DNA from: K189A clade bacterium
GTDB taxonomy: Bacteria; Pseudomonadota; Gammaproteobacteria; Pseudomonadales; Azotimanducaceae
NCBI GenBank assembly: GCA_018607725.1
Contig: JABBAY010000073.1
Span: forward strand, 1 to 36,069
Direction: 5' to 3'
DNA length: 36,069 bases
Below the pieces are notes generated by a model that worked only from the letters and a program-made list of their open reading frames with translations, did no database searches and was not told the DNA's origin. The position numbers and the translations under genes are program-made. Positions 11,118-18,394 of the stretch are shown one piece after another (position 1 is the stretch's first letter; the number at the start of each line of letters is the position of its first letter).

Positions 11118-11861
11118 CTACTGGTCAAATGCTTGGAGGAATTTCGCAATTCGGGCCGCGTTTGCACCCAAATCACTCTGACCCACTCGAGAAACCGAGC
11201 GCACATCAATTTTACTGCCCGTGTGAGTCGGCTGAATTCGAACCACCAGATCATCTTTAAAACCAAACCAGAAGGTCGTCGCCACGGCTTCTACACGACC
11301 ATTGTCAACATCAACATTAACGACCTCAAGGTCTTGTTGAGCCAGTACCAATGCTGCCTGCGCCACCGCTTCTGGCACTGACAGATCTGATTCCAGGGTC
11401 ACGATCTGTGGGTAGGCAGCCTGCTGGAGCTTCGCCAGGGCTGCCGCAGAATCTTGCTCGGAGCCGTACTCGAGATCATTCGGCGCTTCGGCCCGCAAAC
11501 CAATTGCCACATCAAAAGTCGGTGGATTTAACCAATCCGTGCTGATGTCATGTATCGGCGGAACCGAGCGACCCTTGGCGATCGGGGGGCCCATGGCAAT
11601 CAGGGGGATTAGACTGATGGCCACAGCAACGAGCAAAACCTGACGGTCACGAATCAGTCCCTTGCTGTTTGCGACAAAGGTCATAATCAAGCCGCCGACA
11701 AAGACTAAAACGGCCAGCGCCAGCGCTAACAAGAGTGATGCAAAAGAAGGCATCAATTCTGCCACGCCATACTTGTAACCCAGAGGACTGGCAAACAACA
11801 GCACCACAGCCACCATGCTGGTCACTAAAAAGAATTTACTCCACCACTTCGTTGATTCCAC
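11118..11861 (-). CDS. DUF1499 domain membrane protein
   Basis: This 247-residue protein has three hydrophobic helices in its first 95 residues (about 9-29, 38-62 and 74-94). A soluble C-terminal domain of about 145 residues follows, containing ISTDWLNPPTFD and ending KIDVRSVSRVGQSDLGANAARIAKFLQAF, which is the DUF1499 pattern. The function of the family is unknown; the second half is probably periplasmic. Translation starts at GTG with a strong GGGAG six bases upstream. It converges with gatB, and nothing nearby suggests a pathway. Confidence 0.8.
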   Translation of the reverse strand: MESTKWWSKFFLVTSMVAVVLLFASPLGYKYGVAELMPSFASLLLALALAVLVFVGGLIMTFVANSKGLIRDRQVLLVAVAISLIPLIAMGPPIAKGRSVPPIHDISTDWLNPPTFDVAIGLRAEAPNDLEYGSEQDSAAALAKLQQAAYPQIVTLESDLSVPEAVAQAALVLAQQDLEVVNVDVDNGRVEAVATTFWFGFKDDLVVRIQPTHTGSKIDVRSVSRVGQSDLGANAARIAKFLQAFDQ

Positions 11862-11907
11862 GTTTTACTCCCCAGACTGTGTTAATGATTAATGTGCCAC
11901 ATAAGGT

Positions 11908-11930
11908 TGCCAAGCTTAGGCACCTTGGCA
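11908..11930. repeat. Perfect 7-bp inverted repeat upstream of the DUF1499 gene
   Basis: TGCCAAG at 11908-11914 and CTTGGCA at 11924-11930 are separated by nine bases. The repeat lies between the stop of the M15-type peptidase gene and the start of the DUF1499 gene, both on the minus strand. It could be a regulator site or a hairpin; there is no T-tract to support a terminator. Confidence 0.3.
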
Positions 11931-12138
11931 TCTTCTCGAACAAAAATAAATAAGGCGGCTGTGCAGATTGACGAAACTTGCATAATGAAGGTGGCAGCGG
12001 ACAGTATGCTGCTCACTTTGACCGCAAAATATTTGCGCTATGGGTTCCGCTAGACGATAAATGGCTAATTGCTTGCCGTTGAATAATGCACGCATTTTAC
12101 CACTGGCGGGCGCTGACCATCATCGATCTCGGGCGAGT

Positions 12139-13101
12139 TCAGGCACTCACGACCTTGACATGCCAAGGCTCGTAACGGACCCCAAGCTGGTTGTCTTTTG
12201 GATAACGCATACTGACATAACCAAGATCCACCAACTGTTGGAACTCCGCAGTCTCAGCAAAAACATCGGTGAAATTACTAGCGCCAAGACCCACTTTACC
12301 CACGTCGAAGTCACCGACACCATGAAAGGAGTGACCTGGTGGCGCCAGACTGCGTGAAGCCAGCGACAGATTCCCTTTCGCCTGAATTGTCTTTGCCAGA
12401 AAAAGGTGAGTCTGTTTGACGACACTACGGATTCCCGATGTCAAAATCACGCTTCGGCCCAAATCCTTTTGGAGCTTGCTATACACCTGCCGCGAATCAC
12501 CCCTGAACAGAAAGTGCCCCGTCCCCGGCATTTTCACCCGCTCTCGTTCGGGGATCTGAGCGGTGAGTTCACTGATTACTTTTTCGCCAAAGAACCCATA
12601 GCGCTTCGCGTTACTCGAGAATAACTCATCCAGGAATGCCACCTCTGCCGGGGGGAATTCCCCGACGACCGGGTACCTTGCACTAAGACGGAGCATTTCA
12701 TCAAAGCCGATAACGTTGAAATTACCATGTCCTACCAGCGTTTGGAGCCGCCCCAGTCGACTGAAGGCGGAGACCACAAATTGATACTGATTATCTGCCA
12801 AAAACACATCATCTTGGTGCGCTTGTTCGAAGTTCAACATCTTCTGTCGATAGCTTTCTTCACGACTGACTTCAGCCAGTATGGCTTGGCTCTTGTGGGC
12901 CTTGAACATTTCGAGCAAGGCACTGGCATCCGGCGTTCGAGTCGTCATATACCGGATCGACCGGGCCATCTCCAGCGGGTTGGTGACAATATCCTCATAA
13001 AGCAGAGGCTCAGCCGTATCACGCACGTGCCACGCCACTTGCCCCACCAGCGCCGTTACAGCCCCTGCCGAAAATAGCTTAAGAACCCCGCGTCTGTTCA
13101 C
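12139..13101 (-). CDS. Tat-exported M15-type (VanY-like) D-Ala-D-Ala carboxypeptidase
   Basis: The product has a twin-arginine leader, MNRRGVLKLFSAGAVTALV, so it is probably exported folded to the periplasm. Near residue 260 it shows PPGHSFHGVGDFDVG and near the C-terminus RYEPWHVKVV. These are the two zinc-ligand motifs of M15B peptidases (SxHxxGxxxD and EPWH). Relatives trim peptidoglycan stem peptides. The frame is open to a GTG at 13128, but GTG 13101 is preferred: it places the Arg pair next to the initiator and has AGAGGT nine bases upstream. The middle portion (residues 30-190) is helical with no recognised domain, so the protein is longer than a bare M15 domain. Confidence 0.75.
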   Translation of the reverse strand: MNRRGVLKLFSAGAVTALVGQVAWHVRDTAEPLLYEDIVTNPLEMARSIRYMTTRTPDASALLEMFKAHKSQAILAEVSREESYRQKMLNFEQAHQDDVFLADNQYQFVVSAFSRLGRLQTLVGHGNFNVIGFDEMLRLSARYPVVGEFPPAEVAFLDELFSSNAKRYGFFGEKVISELTAQIPERERVKMPGTGHFLFRGDSRQVYSKLQKDLGRSVILTSGIRSVVKQTHLFLAKTIQAKGNLSLASRSLAPPGHSFHGVGDFDVGKVGLGASNFTDVFAETAEFQQLVDLGYVSMRYPKDNQLGVRYEPWHVKVVSA

Positions 13102-13165
13102 CAACTGATTACCTCTACCAAAACCCACTTATCCTAACCATAAAGAACTACATTTTCCAGACGCC

Positions 13166-13190
13166 GTCAGCGTCGACTCGCGGCGCTGAC
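13166..13190. terminator. Hairpin downstream of the SDR gene
   Basis: GTCAGCG at 13166-13172 pairs with CGCTGAC at 13184-13190 over an 11-base GC-rich loop. It lies 18 bp past the stop of the SDR gene and ahead of the peptidase gene on the same strand. There is no T-tract, so termination is uncertain. Confidence 0.35.
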
Positions 13191-13207
13191 AGAGGCATTT
13201 TAGATGT

Positions 13208-13975
13208 TTATCTGCCACCGTCTACAACAATGGTTTGGCCCGTCATAAAGCTACCTGCTTTTGAGGCAAGAAAGGCCGCAACACCACCTATCTCCTCTGG
13301 CTCACCAATTCTTCGCAAGCTTGCATTCGCCGTCGTCGCCTTCAAGGTTTCAGGGTTCTCCCACAAGGCTTTTGCGAAGTCGGTTCTCACCAGCCCAGGC
13401 GCAATGGCATTTGCACGGACGTTGCTCGGTCCATATTCGCTGGCGATATTGCGCACCAACTGCATATCCGCCGCTTTCGATATACCGTAAGTTCCCAATA
13501 CAGAGCTGCCATGCAGGCCGCCGACAGAAGACACGATAATAACGACCCCATCCTTGCGAGCAACCATTTCAGGGATCACCATTTGGCACAACCAATGGTT
13601 GGATTTGACGTTGGTCGCCAAAATTTTATCAAAGGCAGCGTCAGGTATATCCGCCATGGAACCATAAAATGGATTGACTGCTGCGTTACACACCAAGATA
13701 TCGATTTCACCAATCCGATCATGAGTCTGATCAACCAATTGCTGCAACTGATCCTTGTCACCAATATGACAAGGAATGGCGACGGCACTGCCGGGACCAT
13801 CTTTGACCATGGTATTGATCTCCGCCGCCACTGCCTCACACGCGTCGGCTTTACGACTGGAAACAACCACCGTCGCACCCTGCAAAGCCATCTGTTCGGC
13901 TATTGACTTACCGATGCCCTTGGTGGAACCGGTTATCACTGCGACTTTACCGCTGAGATCAAAAATATTTTGCAT
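13208..13975 (-). CDS. Short-chain dehydrogenase/reductase (FabG-like)
   Basis: This 255-residue classical SDR has the cofactor loop GSTKGIGKS at about residues 16-24, NAA at 97-99, catalytic Ser150 in VIIVSSVGG, and Tyr163/Lys167 in YGISKAAD. The C-terminus MTGQTIVVDGGR is typical of FabG-like 3-oxoacyl or alcohol dehydrogenases. The substrate is not readable. Arg41 after the second strand (VVVSSRKAD) suggests NADP(H). The ATG has AGGA six bases upstream. It is divergent from the small gene at 14276. Confidence 0.88.
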   Translation of the reverse strand: MQNIFDLSGKVAVITGSTKGIGKSIAEQMALQGATVVVSSRKADACEAVAAEINTMVKDGPGSAVAIPCHIGDKDQLQQLVDQTHDRIGEIDILVCNAAVNPFYGSMADIPDAAFDKILATNVKSNHWLCQMVIPEMVARKDGVVIIVSSVGGLHGSSVLGTYGISKAADMQLVRNIASEYGPSNVRANAIAPGLVRTDFAKALWENPETLKATTANASLRRIGEPEEIGGVAAFLASKAGSFMTGQTIVVDGGR

Positions 13976-14275
13976 GTTATTTCCTTTGTTTTTGCGAATG
14001 CTTTAACGGCACCCCATGACGGTACCGATGACTAATTTGAACGATCCTGTATAACGCCTGCCCTCGGCAGATTGTGCAGCCTCATCACACTCGCCATTAC
14101 GCCTACAAACGCCGCTGGCCAAATCACAGCATAAAAAATCTATCGATGAAGTATACAGACTCTGGCCGGTCTTGCCATTAGGTCTGAAAAATCTGTCAAG
14201 ACAGACAAACACATTGATGAATCTGGCGAAGTATCGATAAAATAGCCTGGTAATCCACGGACAGGAGAACAACCG
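13976..14275. promoter_or_regulatory. Divergent SDR/small-gene intergenic region
   Basis: This 300-bp gap separates the minus-strand SDR gene from the plus-strand small gene. Apart from the promoter at 14214-14243 I see no gene or clear operator in it. A minus-strand open frame across 14003-14317 has no recognisable protein character. Confidence 0.4.
14214..14243 (+). promoter_or_regulatory. Predicted sigma70 promoter of the small gene
   Basis: TTGATG at 14214-14219 and TAAAAT at 14238-14243 are 18 bp apart. A start near 14250 would give a leader of about 26 bases with GGAG at 14264-14267, eight bases before the ATG. The good match and tidy spacing support a free-standing gene. Confidence 0.55.
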
Positions 14276-14464
14276 ATGAAAGTCAGACTTTTTCGCCAGC
14301 GAGTCTCTCAGGCTCACGAGAGTGAAATGGAAATCAACGCCTGGCTCGCCGAAAACGCAGAGCGAATCAACGTCTTTTCTATCGCCCAGTCAGGCTATAT
14401 GACAGACAATACCGAAAACGCTCAACCATGCCATCTTATTTCCGTCTGGTACGAGCCGCTCTAG
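14276..14464 (+). CDS. Small conserved-looking hypothetical protein (62 aa)
   Basis: This is a 62-residue soluble protein, MKVRLFRQRVSQAHESEMEI and onward, with no signal peptide or membrane helix. The first half is a charged, probably helical segment and the end (PCHLISVWYEP) looks like a beta strand. I do not recognise a named family. Support for expression is strong for its size: a sigma70-like promoter (14214-14243), GGAG at good distance, and a hairpin plus T6 after the stop. It stands alone between the divergent SDR gene and the convergent desaturase gene. Confidence 0.6.
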   Translation: MKVRLFRQRVSQAHESEMEINAWLAENAERINVFSIAQSGYMTDNTENAQPCHLISVWYEPL

Positions 14465-14493
14465 ACCAGCGCTGTCGGCTAGAGCCCCGTTAA

Positions 14494-14538
14494 GTGCCCT
14501 GGAGGCTGCGCTCACCACGGGCACACTTGATATTTTTT
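14494..14538 (+). terminator. Probable Rho-independent terminator of the small gene
   Basis: GTGCCC at 14494-14499 pairs with GGGCAC at 14519-14524, and T6 follows at 14533-14538. A second stem, GCTCTAG/CTAGAGC (14458-14464 with 14479-14485), overlaps the stop codon just upstream. The loop is long and the T-run starts eight bases past the stem, so strength is uncertain. Confidence 0.45.
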
Positions 14539-14639
14539 GATTGAGGCGCTCGTCGCTATGGCACCCTTGCAGGCACCCGGCACCTGGACCGTCTCGATGG
14601 GTCCACGTGTCAAACACCTGACAAGCATCCATGTCGGGC

Positions 14640-15602
14640 TTAACTCGCAGGTTTCCGACTCGAAGTTGCGAGCCTAAGTATTGCCAAATAACCCTGCTGT
14701 AACTCCATCCTAGGCCCCATACCTTTTTCAATCAGGCACTGGTGCGCCTTGGGTAAATTGTAACAGGGGCATGACATCAATAGATGATGCTCAAGATGAT
14801 AGTTAACATAATAGGGCGCCAACAACAGGCGCTCCAGCGGGTTCACCAGGGTTGTTCTGGCATTGCGCAAGCGATCATCGTTGTCGTTGACAACGCCGTG
14901 CTCGCCGATATTCCTGATTCTCGCGACCAACAACTCCCAAGTTAGATAGGGCACCACCCACAGCAGCAGGTAAAGATAAGCGTGGCCAGTCAACCAAAAA
15001 CTGGCAAGAAATACGCTGTTGATCAACAGATTCGGACCCAATCGCCGTAGCCCAGCAGACCAGTCGATAACGTCACCATCTGCCGCGGTAAAGGCTTCCC
15101 GAATGGTCGCCGAATGCTGGCGCCAACCCGTCTGGCCCGTCAAGTCACGAAAGAATTTACGCTTCATGCTAGACCGGGTGGTGGGGAATGGCGCCGATAA
15201 GGACAAATCAGGATCAGCTGATTGTTGGGTGAATCGATGATGGACAAAATGGTACTGCCGATAGGGCACGACGCTGGCATCCAGCAAAGGACGATTTAAC
15301 AGCCACTCGGCAACCCAATCATTGGCTCGCCGACTCGTCAACAACAGGTGATGCGCCGCATCATGGCTGAGTATCACTAAACCCAACTGGCGGCTGCCAA
15401 CCAGCAGCATTCCCACTATTATCGTTAATGGGTGGGGCCAAAAGCTGCAGATTACCCAGACCAGCAAGATCATCGCCCAGCAATGAGCCACCAGCAGAGC
15501 CCCCTTGATATTAGAGCGTCTACTGAACTGACGAATCTCAGCTTGACTGAAGATATCGCCCGGTTTCTGCACCGCCTGCTGCGACAAAGGGTCTATTGTC
15601 AC
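14640..15602 (-). CDS. Membrane fatty acid desaturase-like di-iron enzyme
   Basis: The 320-residue membrane protein has the three histidine boxes of the FA_desaturase family: HDAAH at residues 80-84, HFVHH at 118-122, and HLEHH near residue 270. Hydrophobic helices lie around residues 33-75 and 190-220. Family members insert double bonds or hydroxylate lipids using O2 and a di-iron centre in the inner membrane. The substrate cannot be assigned; carotenoid-type and acyl-lipid-type members share these boxes. Translation starts at GTG, whose first base is the last base of the upstream stop (TAGTG), so it is coupled to the amidohydrolase gene. Confidence 0.85.
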   Translation of the reverse strand: MTIDPLSQQAVQKPGDIFSQAEIRQFSRRSNIKGALLVAHCWAMILLVWVICSFWPHPLTIIVGMLLVGSRQLGLVILSHDAAHHLLLTSRRANDWVAEWLLNRPLLDASVVPYRQYHFVHHRFTQQSADPDLSLSAPFPTTRSSMKRKFFRDLTGQTGWRQHSATIREAFTAADGDVIDWSAGLRRLGPNLLINSVFLASFWLTGHAYLYLLLWVVPYLTWELLVARIRNIGEHGVVNDNDDRLRNARTTLVNPLERLLLAPYYVNYHLEHHLLMSCPCYNLPKAHQCLIEKGMGPRMELQQGYLAILRLATSSRKPAS

Positions 15603-16780
15603 TAACGAACACTGGCGGGATCACTAAAGACACCCCGCGCCATGACAGAGACCGGCGTTGCCAGAGCGCCGAGATCTCGCAACGGATCATCAGCATAAAA
15701 CACGAGGTCAGCAGCATAACCAGCCTGAATACGCCCAATCTGATCGCCTAGCCCGATAGCGAGCGCACACTCACTCGTTGCTGCGCGCAGCACTTGAGGG
15801 GCAGTCAGACCGGCAAAATGTGCGAAGACGGGTAACGCCAACGGCAGTTGGTGATGATATACGCCCGGAATACCCGCATCGGTTGAGGCGATCAGACGCA
15901 CCCCTGCTGCGCGCAGCTTCTCGAAATTACCCATGATGCGCGCTTCAAAATTTCGATTGCCAATATATCGCTTCCAACCCGCATTGATTGTCGGTGACAC
16001 GCTGACATCGTTCGCCAACATATCGAGCACCGCATTCGGATCATAATTTTGACCCCAGCCATCAGCTCCGACCCACGAGCAATGTTCAATGGTCGTCACC
16101 CCGGCACTCGCCGCATTGGCGATACCTTCCGTACCATGGCAGTGGGCGGCCACCAGGCAGTTATGGGAGTTCGCTGCACTGACTATCCGAGCCATCGTTT
16201 CCCGATCAAACTGGGCATTCCCGGGGGTCGAACCAGGCGTCAGATTACCACCGGTGGCCATAACTTTGATGAGATCTACGCCATGTTCGATCTGGCGAGC
16301 CAAGACGCTCAGCGCACCTTCCAGGTCCGCCGCCTCACCACCCCAAAAGTGACAATGACCCTGAATTGAAGTGATCGGTTGCCCAGAGCAGACCAAGCGT
16401 GTCGCCATCAACTCACCTTGGTTTATGGTATCGCGCACAGCCAGCTCCAACCAGCGACCACCGCCCAAGTCACGGGCCGTGGTAATTCCGCAGCTCAACA
16501 TCTGGACCGCGCGAGCCTCGATTTTTTTGATCAGTTCAGCATCGGTGAATTTATCTTGCTCGAAAGGATCCTTGATTTCAGGGTCAAGGCACATATGCAC
16601 ATGGGCATCGATCAGACCCGGGATCACTGTCAACCCGCCCATATCACGGGCAGCGGAGTCAGTCACAGTTGCGGATTTGACCAGCCGCTGAATCTTGCCC
16701 GCCTTAACTTCAATGCCATCATATTCTGGATCCAGCTGGTCTGCGACGCCGTCCCAAATCTGTAAATTGGTCAGTATCAT
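15602..16780 (-). CDS. Metal-dependent amidohydrolase (imidazolonepropionase-like)
   Basis: The 392-residue protein shows the amidohydrolase-superfamily metal site: His60-x-His62 in PGLIDAHVHM, Lys in GVDLIKVMATGG (about 170), His in VAAHCHG (about 211), His in TIEHCSW (about 232) and Asp in IASTDAGIPG (about 293). This is the binuclear subtype I layout found in Xaa-Pro dipeptidase/organophosphate-hydrolase-like relatives. No signal peptide is seen, so it is probably cytoplasmic. The substrate is unknown. CGGGATT precedes the ATG. Its stop overlaps the desaturase start by one base, suggesting a joint role, possibly on an amide- or ester-linked lipid (inference only). Confidence 0.85.
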   Translation of the reverse strand: MILTNLQIWDGVADQLDPEYDGIEVKAGKIQRLVKSATVTDSAARDMGGLTVIPGLIDAHVHMCLDPEIKDPFEQDKFTDAELIKKIEARAVQMLSCGITTARDLGGGRWLELAVRDTINQGELMATRLVCSGQPITSIQGHCHFWGGEAADLEGALSVLARQIEHGVDLIKVMATGGNLTPGSTPGNAQFDRETMARIVSAANSHNCLVAAHCHGTEGIANAASAGVTTIEHCSWVGADGWGQNYDPNAVLDMLANDVSVSPTINAGWKRYIGNRNFEARIMGNFEKLRAAGVRLIASTDAGIPGVYHHQLPLALPVFAHFAGLTAPQVLRAATSECALAIGLGDQIGRIQAGYAADLVFYADDPLRDLGALATPVSVMARGVFSDPASVR

Positions 16781-16983
16781 AATCCCGCATCCTCGGCTCA
16801 GCCGGTAATATCCTTTGTTGAGTATTTGAACACTTGATCGCCTGTGAGTTCGGCAATGAACAGCTGAGAGGTTCTGAAATTCAACCTTGATGACAGGCCA
16901 TCTGAAACACGCAGGTCTTCGAGTTAGCCTGCGACGGCCTACGCGTTTCGACCAGAGGCCATAGAATAACTAACTTACACGTA

Positions 16984-17007
16984 CCCAAAGGGCTAATGCC
17001 CCTTGGG
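16984..17007. terminator. Strong hairpin downstream of the cytochrome operon
   Basis: CCCAAAGGGC and GCCCCTTGGG form a ten-pair stem with one mismatch around a TAAT loop, about 47 bp past the stop of the pentaheme gene. No T-tract follows on the minus strand. It may end the operon with Rho or protect the 3' end. The rest of 16781-17053 shows nothing else clear. Confidence 0.4.
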
Positions 17008-17053
17008 AAAACACACCCTATCAATTGACCCTGCAAATACCATCAAGGGCCAA

Positions 17054-18394
17054 CTATCTGACTGCCAGTAACCTCTTAAATTCAACCATCGTCGCTAACA
17101 GATCATCAGGATTATAGGCATCTTCATCACTGACATTTGCGTAAAGCCGGTCAAGCCAAGTCCGAAATTCGTCTCTTAGGCTTGCGGTATTCAGCAACAT
17201 ATCAATCGCCATCGTCGCCTGTTCAGCAGCTACATAATCTGCAAACTGATCTTCGCTACCGGCAACAGCAATAGCACGTAATAGTTGCTCAGGCATTCCT
17301 GGACCAGCTTGGCTCACCGCGTTCCGCTCGATAGTCGCAATGTTCTGCCGAATCGAGGCGATCAAACTCGCCAAGGGTTGACGTCGCGCGACAGCCTGAT
17401 GTAACGCCGTCAGCTCCCGTCGAAGCGTCGTTTCAAGAGCCGGGGCGGCGACCTGTGCCAAAGCAAAAAGCATCACGAAATTCGCATCATTGAGTCTGAC
17501 GCTACCGGGCGGCAGACCAGTTCTATTAGCCAGCCAACGCGGCTCCGACATCGGATGATGACAGGTATGGCAGTCAAACAACGCCAATTCGGGAAACAGC
17601 CCGCCACTATCTAACCGGGCTTCGATAAGACTTAGAGATTGCTCAGTGCTTCGTGTCTGGCCAATAATCCAGGTAACTAAGCTATCGCCGTACCATTTTT
17701 CGGCCCGATAGTCTTCGTCCACCAAGTAATGCGCGGGTTGCAGAATACCGAAAGTGTCCAATTCAAAGGCTAAGCGGGGATGCCCTGCTCCCATGATATC
17801 GTGGCTTGCGAATTTGTCCGCCGTGCCGAGATGACATGACAAGCATAATTTTGCTCGCTCTGGTGCCTGATCTGAAGGGTAAAGGCCAGCGTCTATATTG
17901 TGCTGCCTGTCGGTAGCCGCGTCGGCGTGCTCGGAGATATAGTCACCCGCACCGCCATGGCAAGCCTCACAGCCCACGCCATCGCTCATCAAGAACTTTT
18001 CGCCTTGCTGTTCAAGTGGAACATTATCCGCGTGGCAATCAAGGCACAGACTCGCCTCATGGGCATTCTCTAGGCCCAGGTTGCTGGCAATCCTCGCCGA
18101 CTCTGGCGTCAACAGGGTCTGGTAGGCTATGCGGTGTCGATCGTGTCGACTCCAAGTCACATATTCATTTTGCAGCACCGCCGTGCTTGACTTGGGGCGC
18201 ACAGATCCATGGCACACACCTGAGGCGCAGCTAGCAACGCCTAGATGAACTTCATTATCATATTGGGGCAATTCGGCTGCAGTTACTGAGCCGGCACCCA
18301 GCACGCTGGCAAATAAGCCAACGACGACCAGCAGTTTTAGAAATGATTTCGACGCTAGAATCGGCTCCGAAATGTAATGGGTCTGATGCATCAT
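17054..18394 (-). CDS. Periplasmic pentaheme cytochrome c (c554-like)
   Basis: The 446-residue protein has an N-terminal hydrophobic signal or anchor (about residues 18-40, ending SVTAAELP). It carries five heme-binding motifs in its first 280 residues. Four are CXXCH (Cys117, 142, 184 and 275). The first is an unusual CX4CH at residues 56-62 (CASGVCH). MGAGHPRLAFELD at about 201-213 resembles the cytochrome c554 family. The last 165 residues are helical and carry no heme. It is probably a periplasmic electron carrier for the larger cytochromes. Its ATG overlaps the stop of the decaheme gene (ATGA), making it the last gene of the operon. Confidence 0.88.
   Translation of the reverse strand: MMHQTHYISEPILASKSFLKLLVVVGLFASVLGAGSVTAAELPQYDNEVHLGVASCASGVCHGSVRPKSSTAVLQNEYVTWSRHDRHRIAYQTLLTPESARIASNLGLENAHEASLCLDCHADNVPLEQQGEKFLMSDGVGCEACHGGAGDYISEHADAATDRQHNIDAGLYPSDQAPERAKLCLSCHLGTADKFASHDIMGAGHPRLAFELDTFGILQPAHYLVDEDYRAEKWYGDSLVTWIIGQTRSTEQSLSLIEARLDSGGLFPELALFDCHTCHHPMSEPRWLANRTGLPPGSVRLNDANFVMLFALAQVAAPALETTLRRELTALHQAVARRQPLASLIASIRQNIATIERNAVSQAGPGMPEQLLRAIAVAGSEDQFADYVAAEQATMAIDMLLNTASLRDEFRTWLDRLYANVSDEDAYNPDDLLATMVEFKRLLAVR

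Noticed and set aside
14390-14731. Minus-strand open frame of 113 codons past the desaturase
   Set aside because: It overlaps the small gene and the desaturase 3' end on either side and has no convincing start or domain; the promoter and terminator evidence favours the plus-strand gene.
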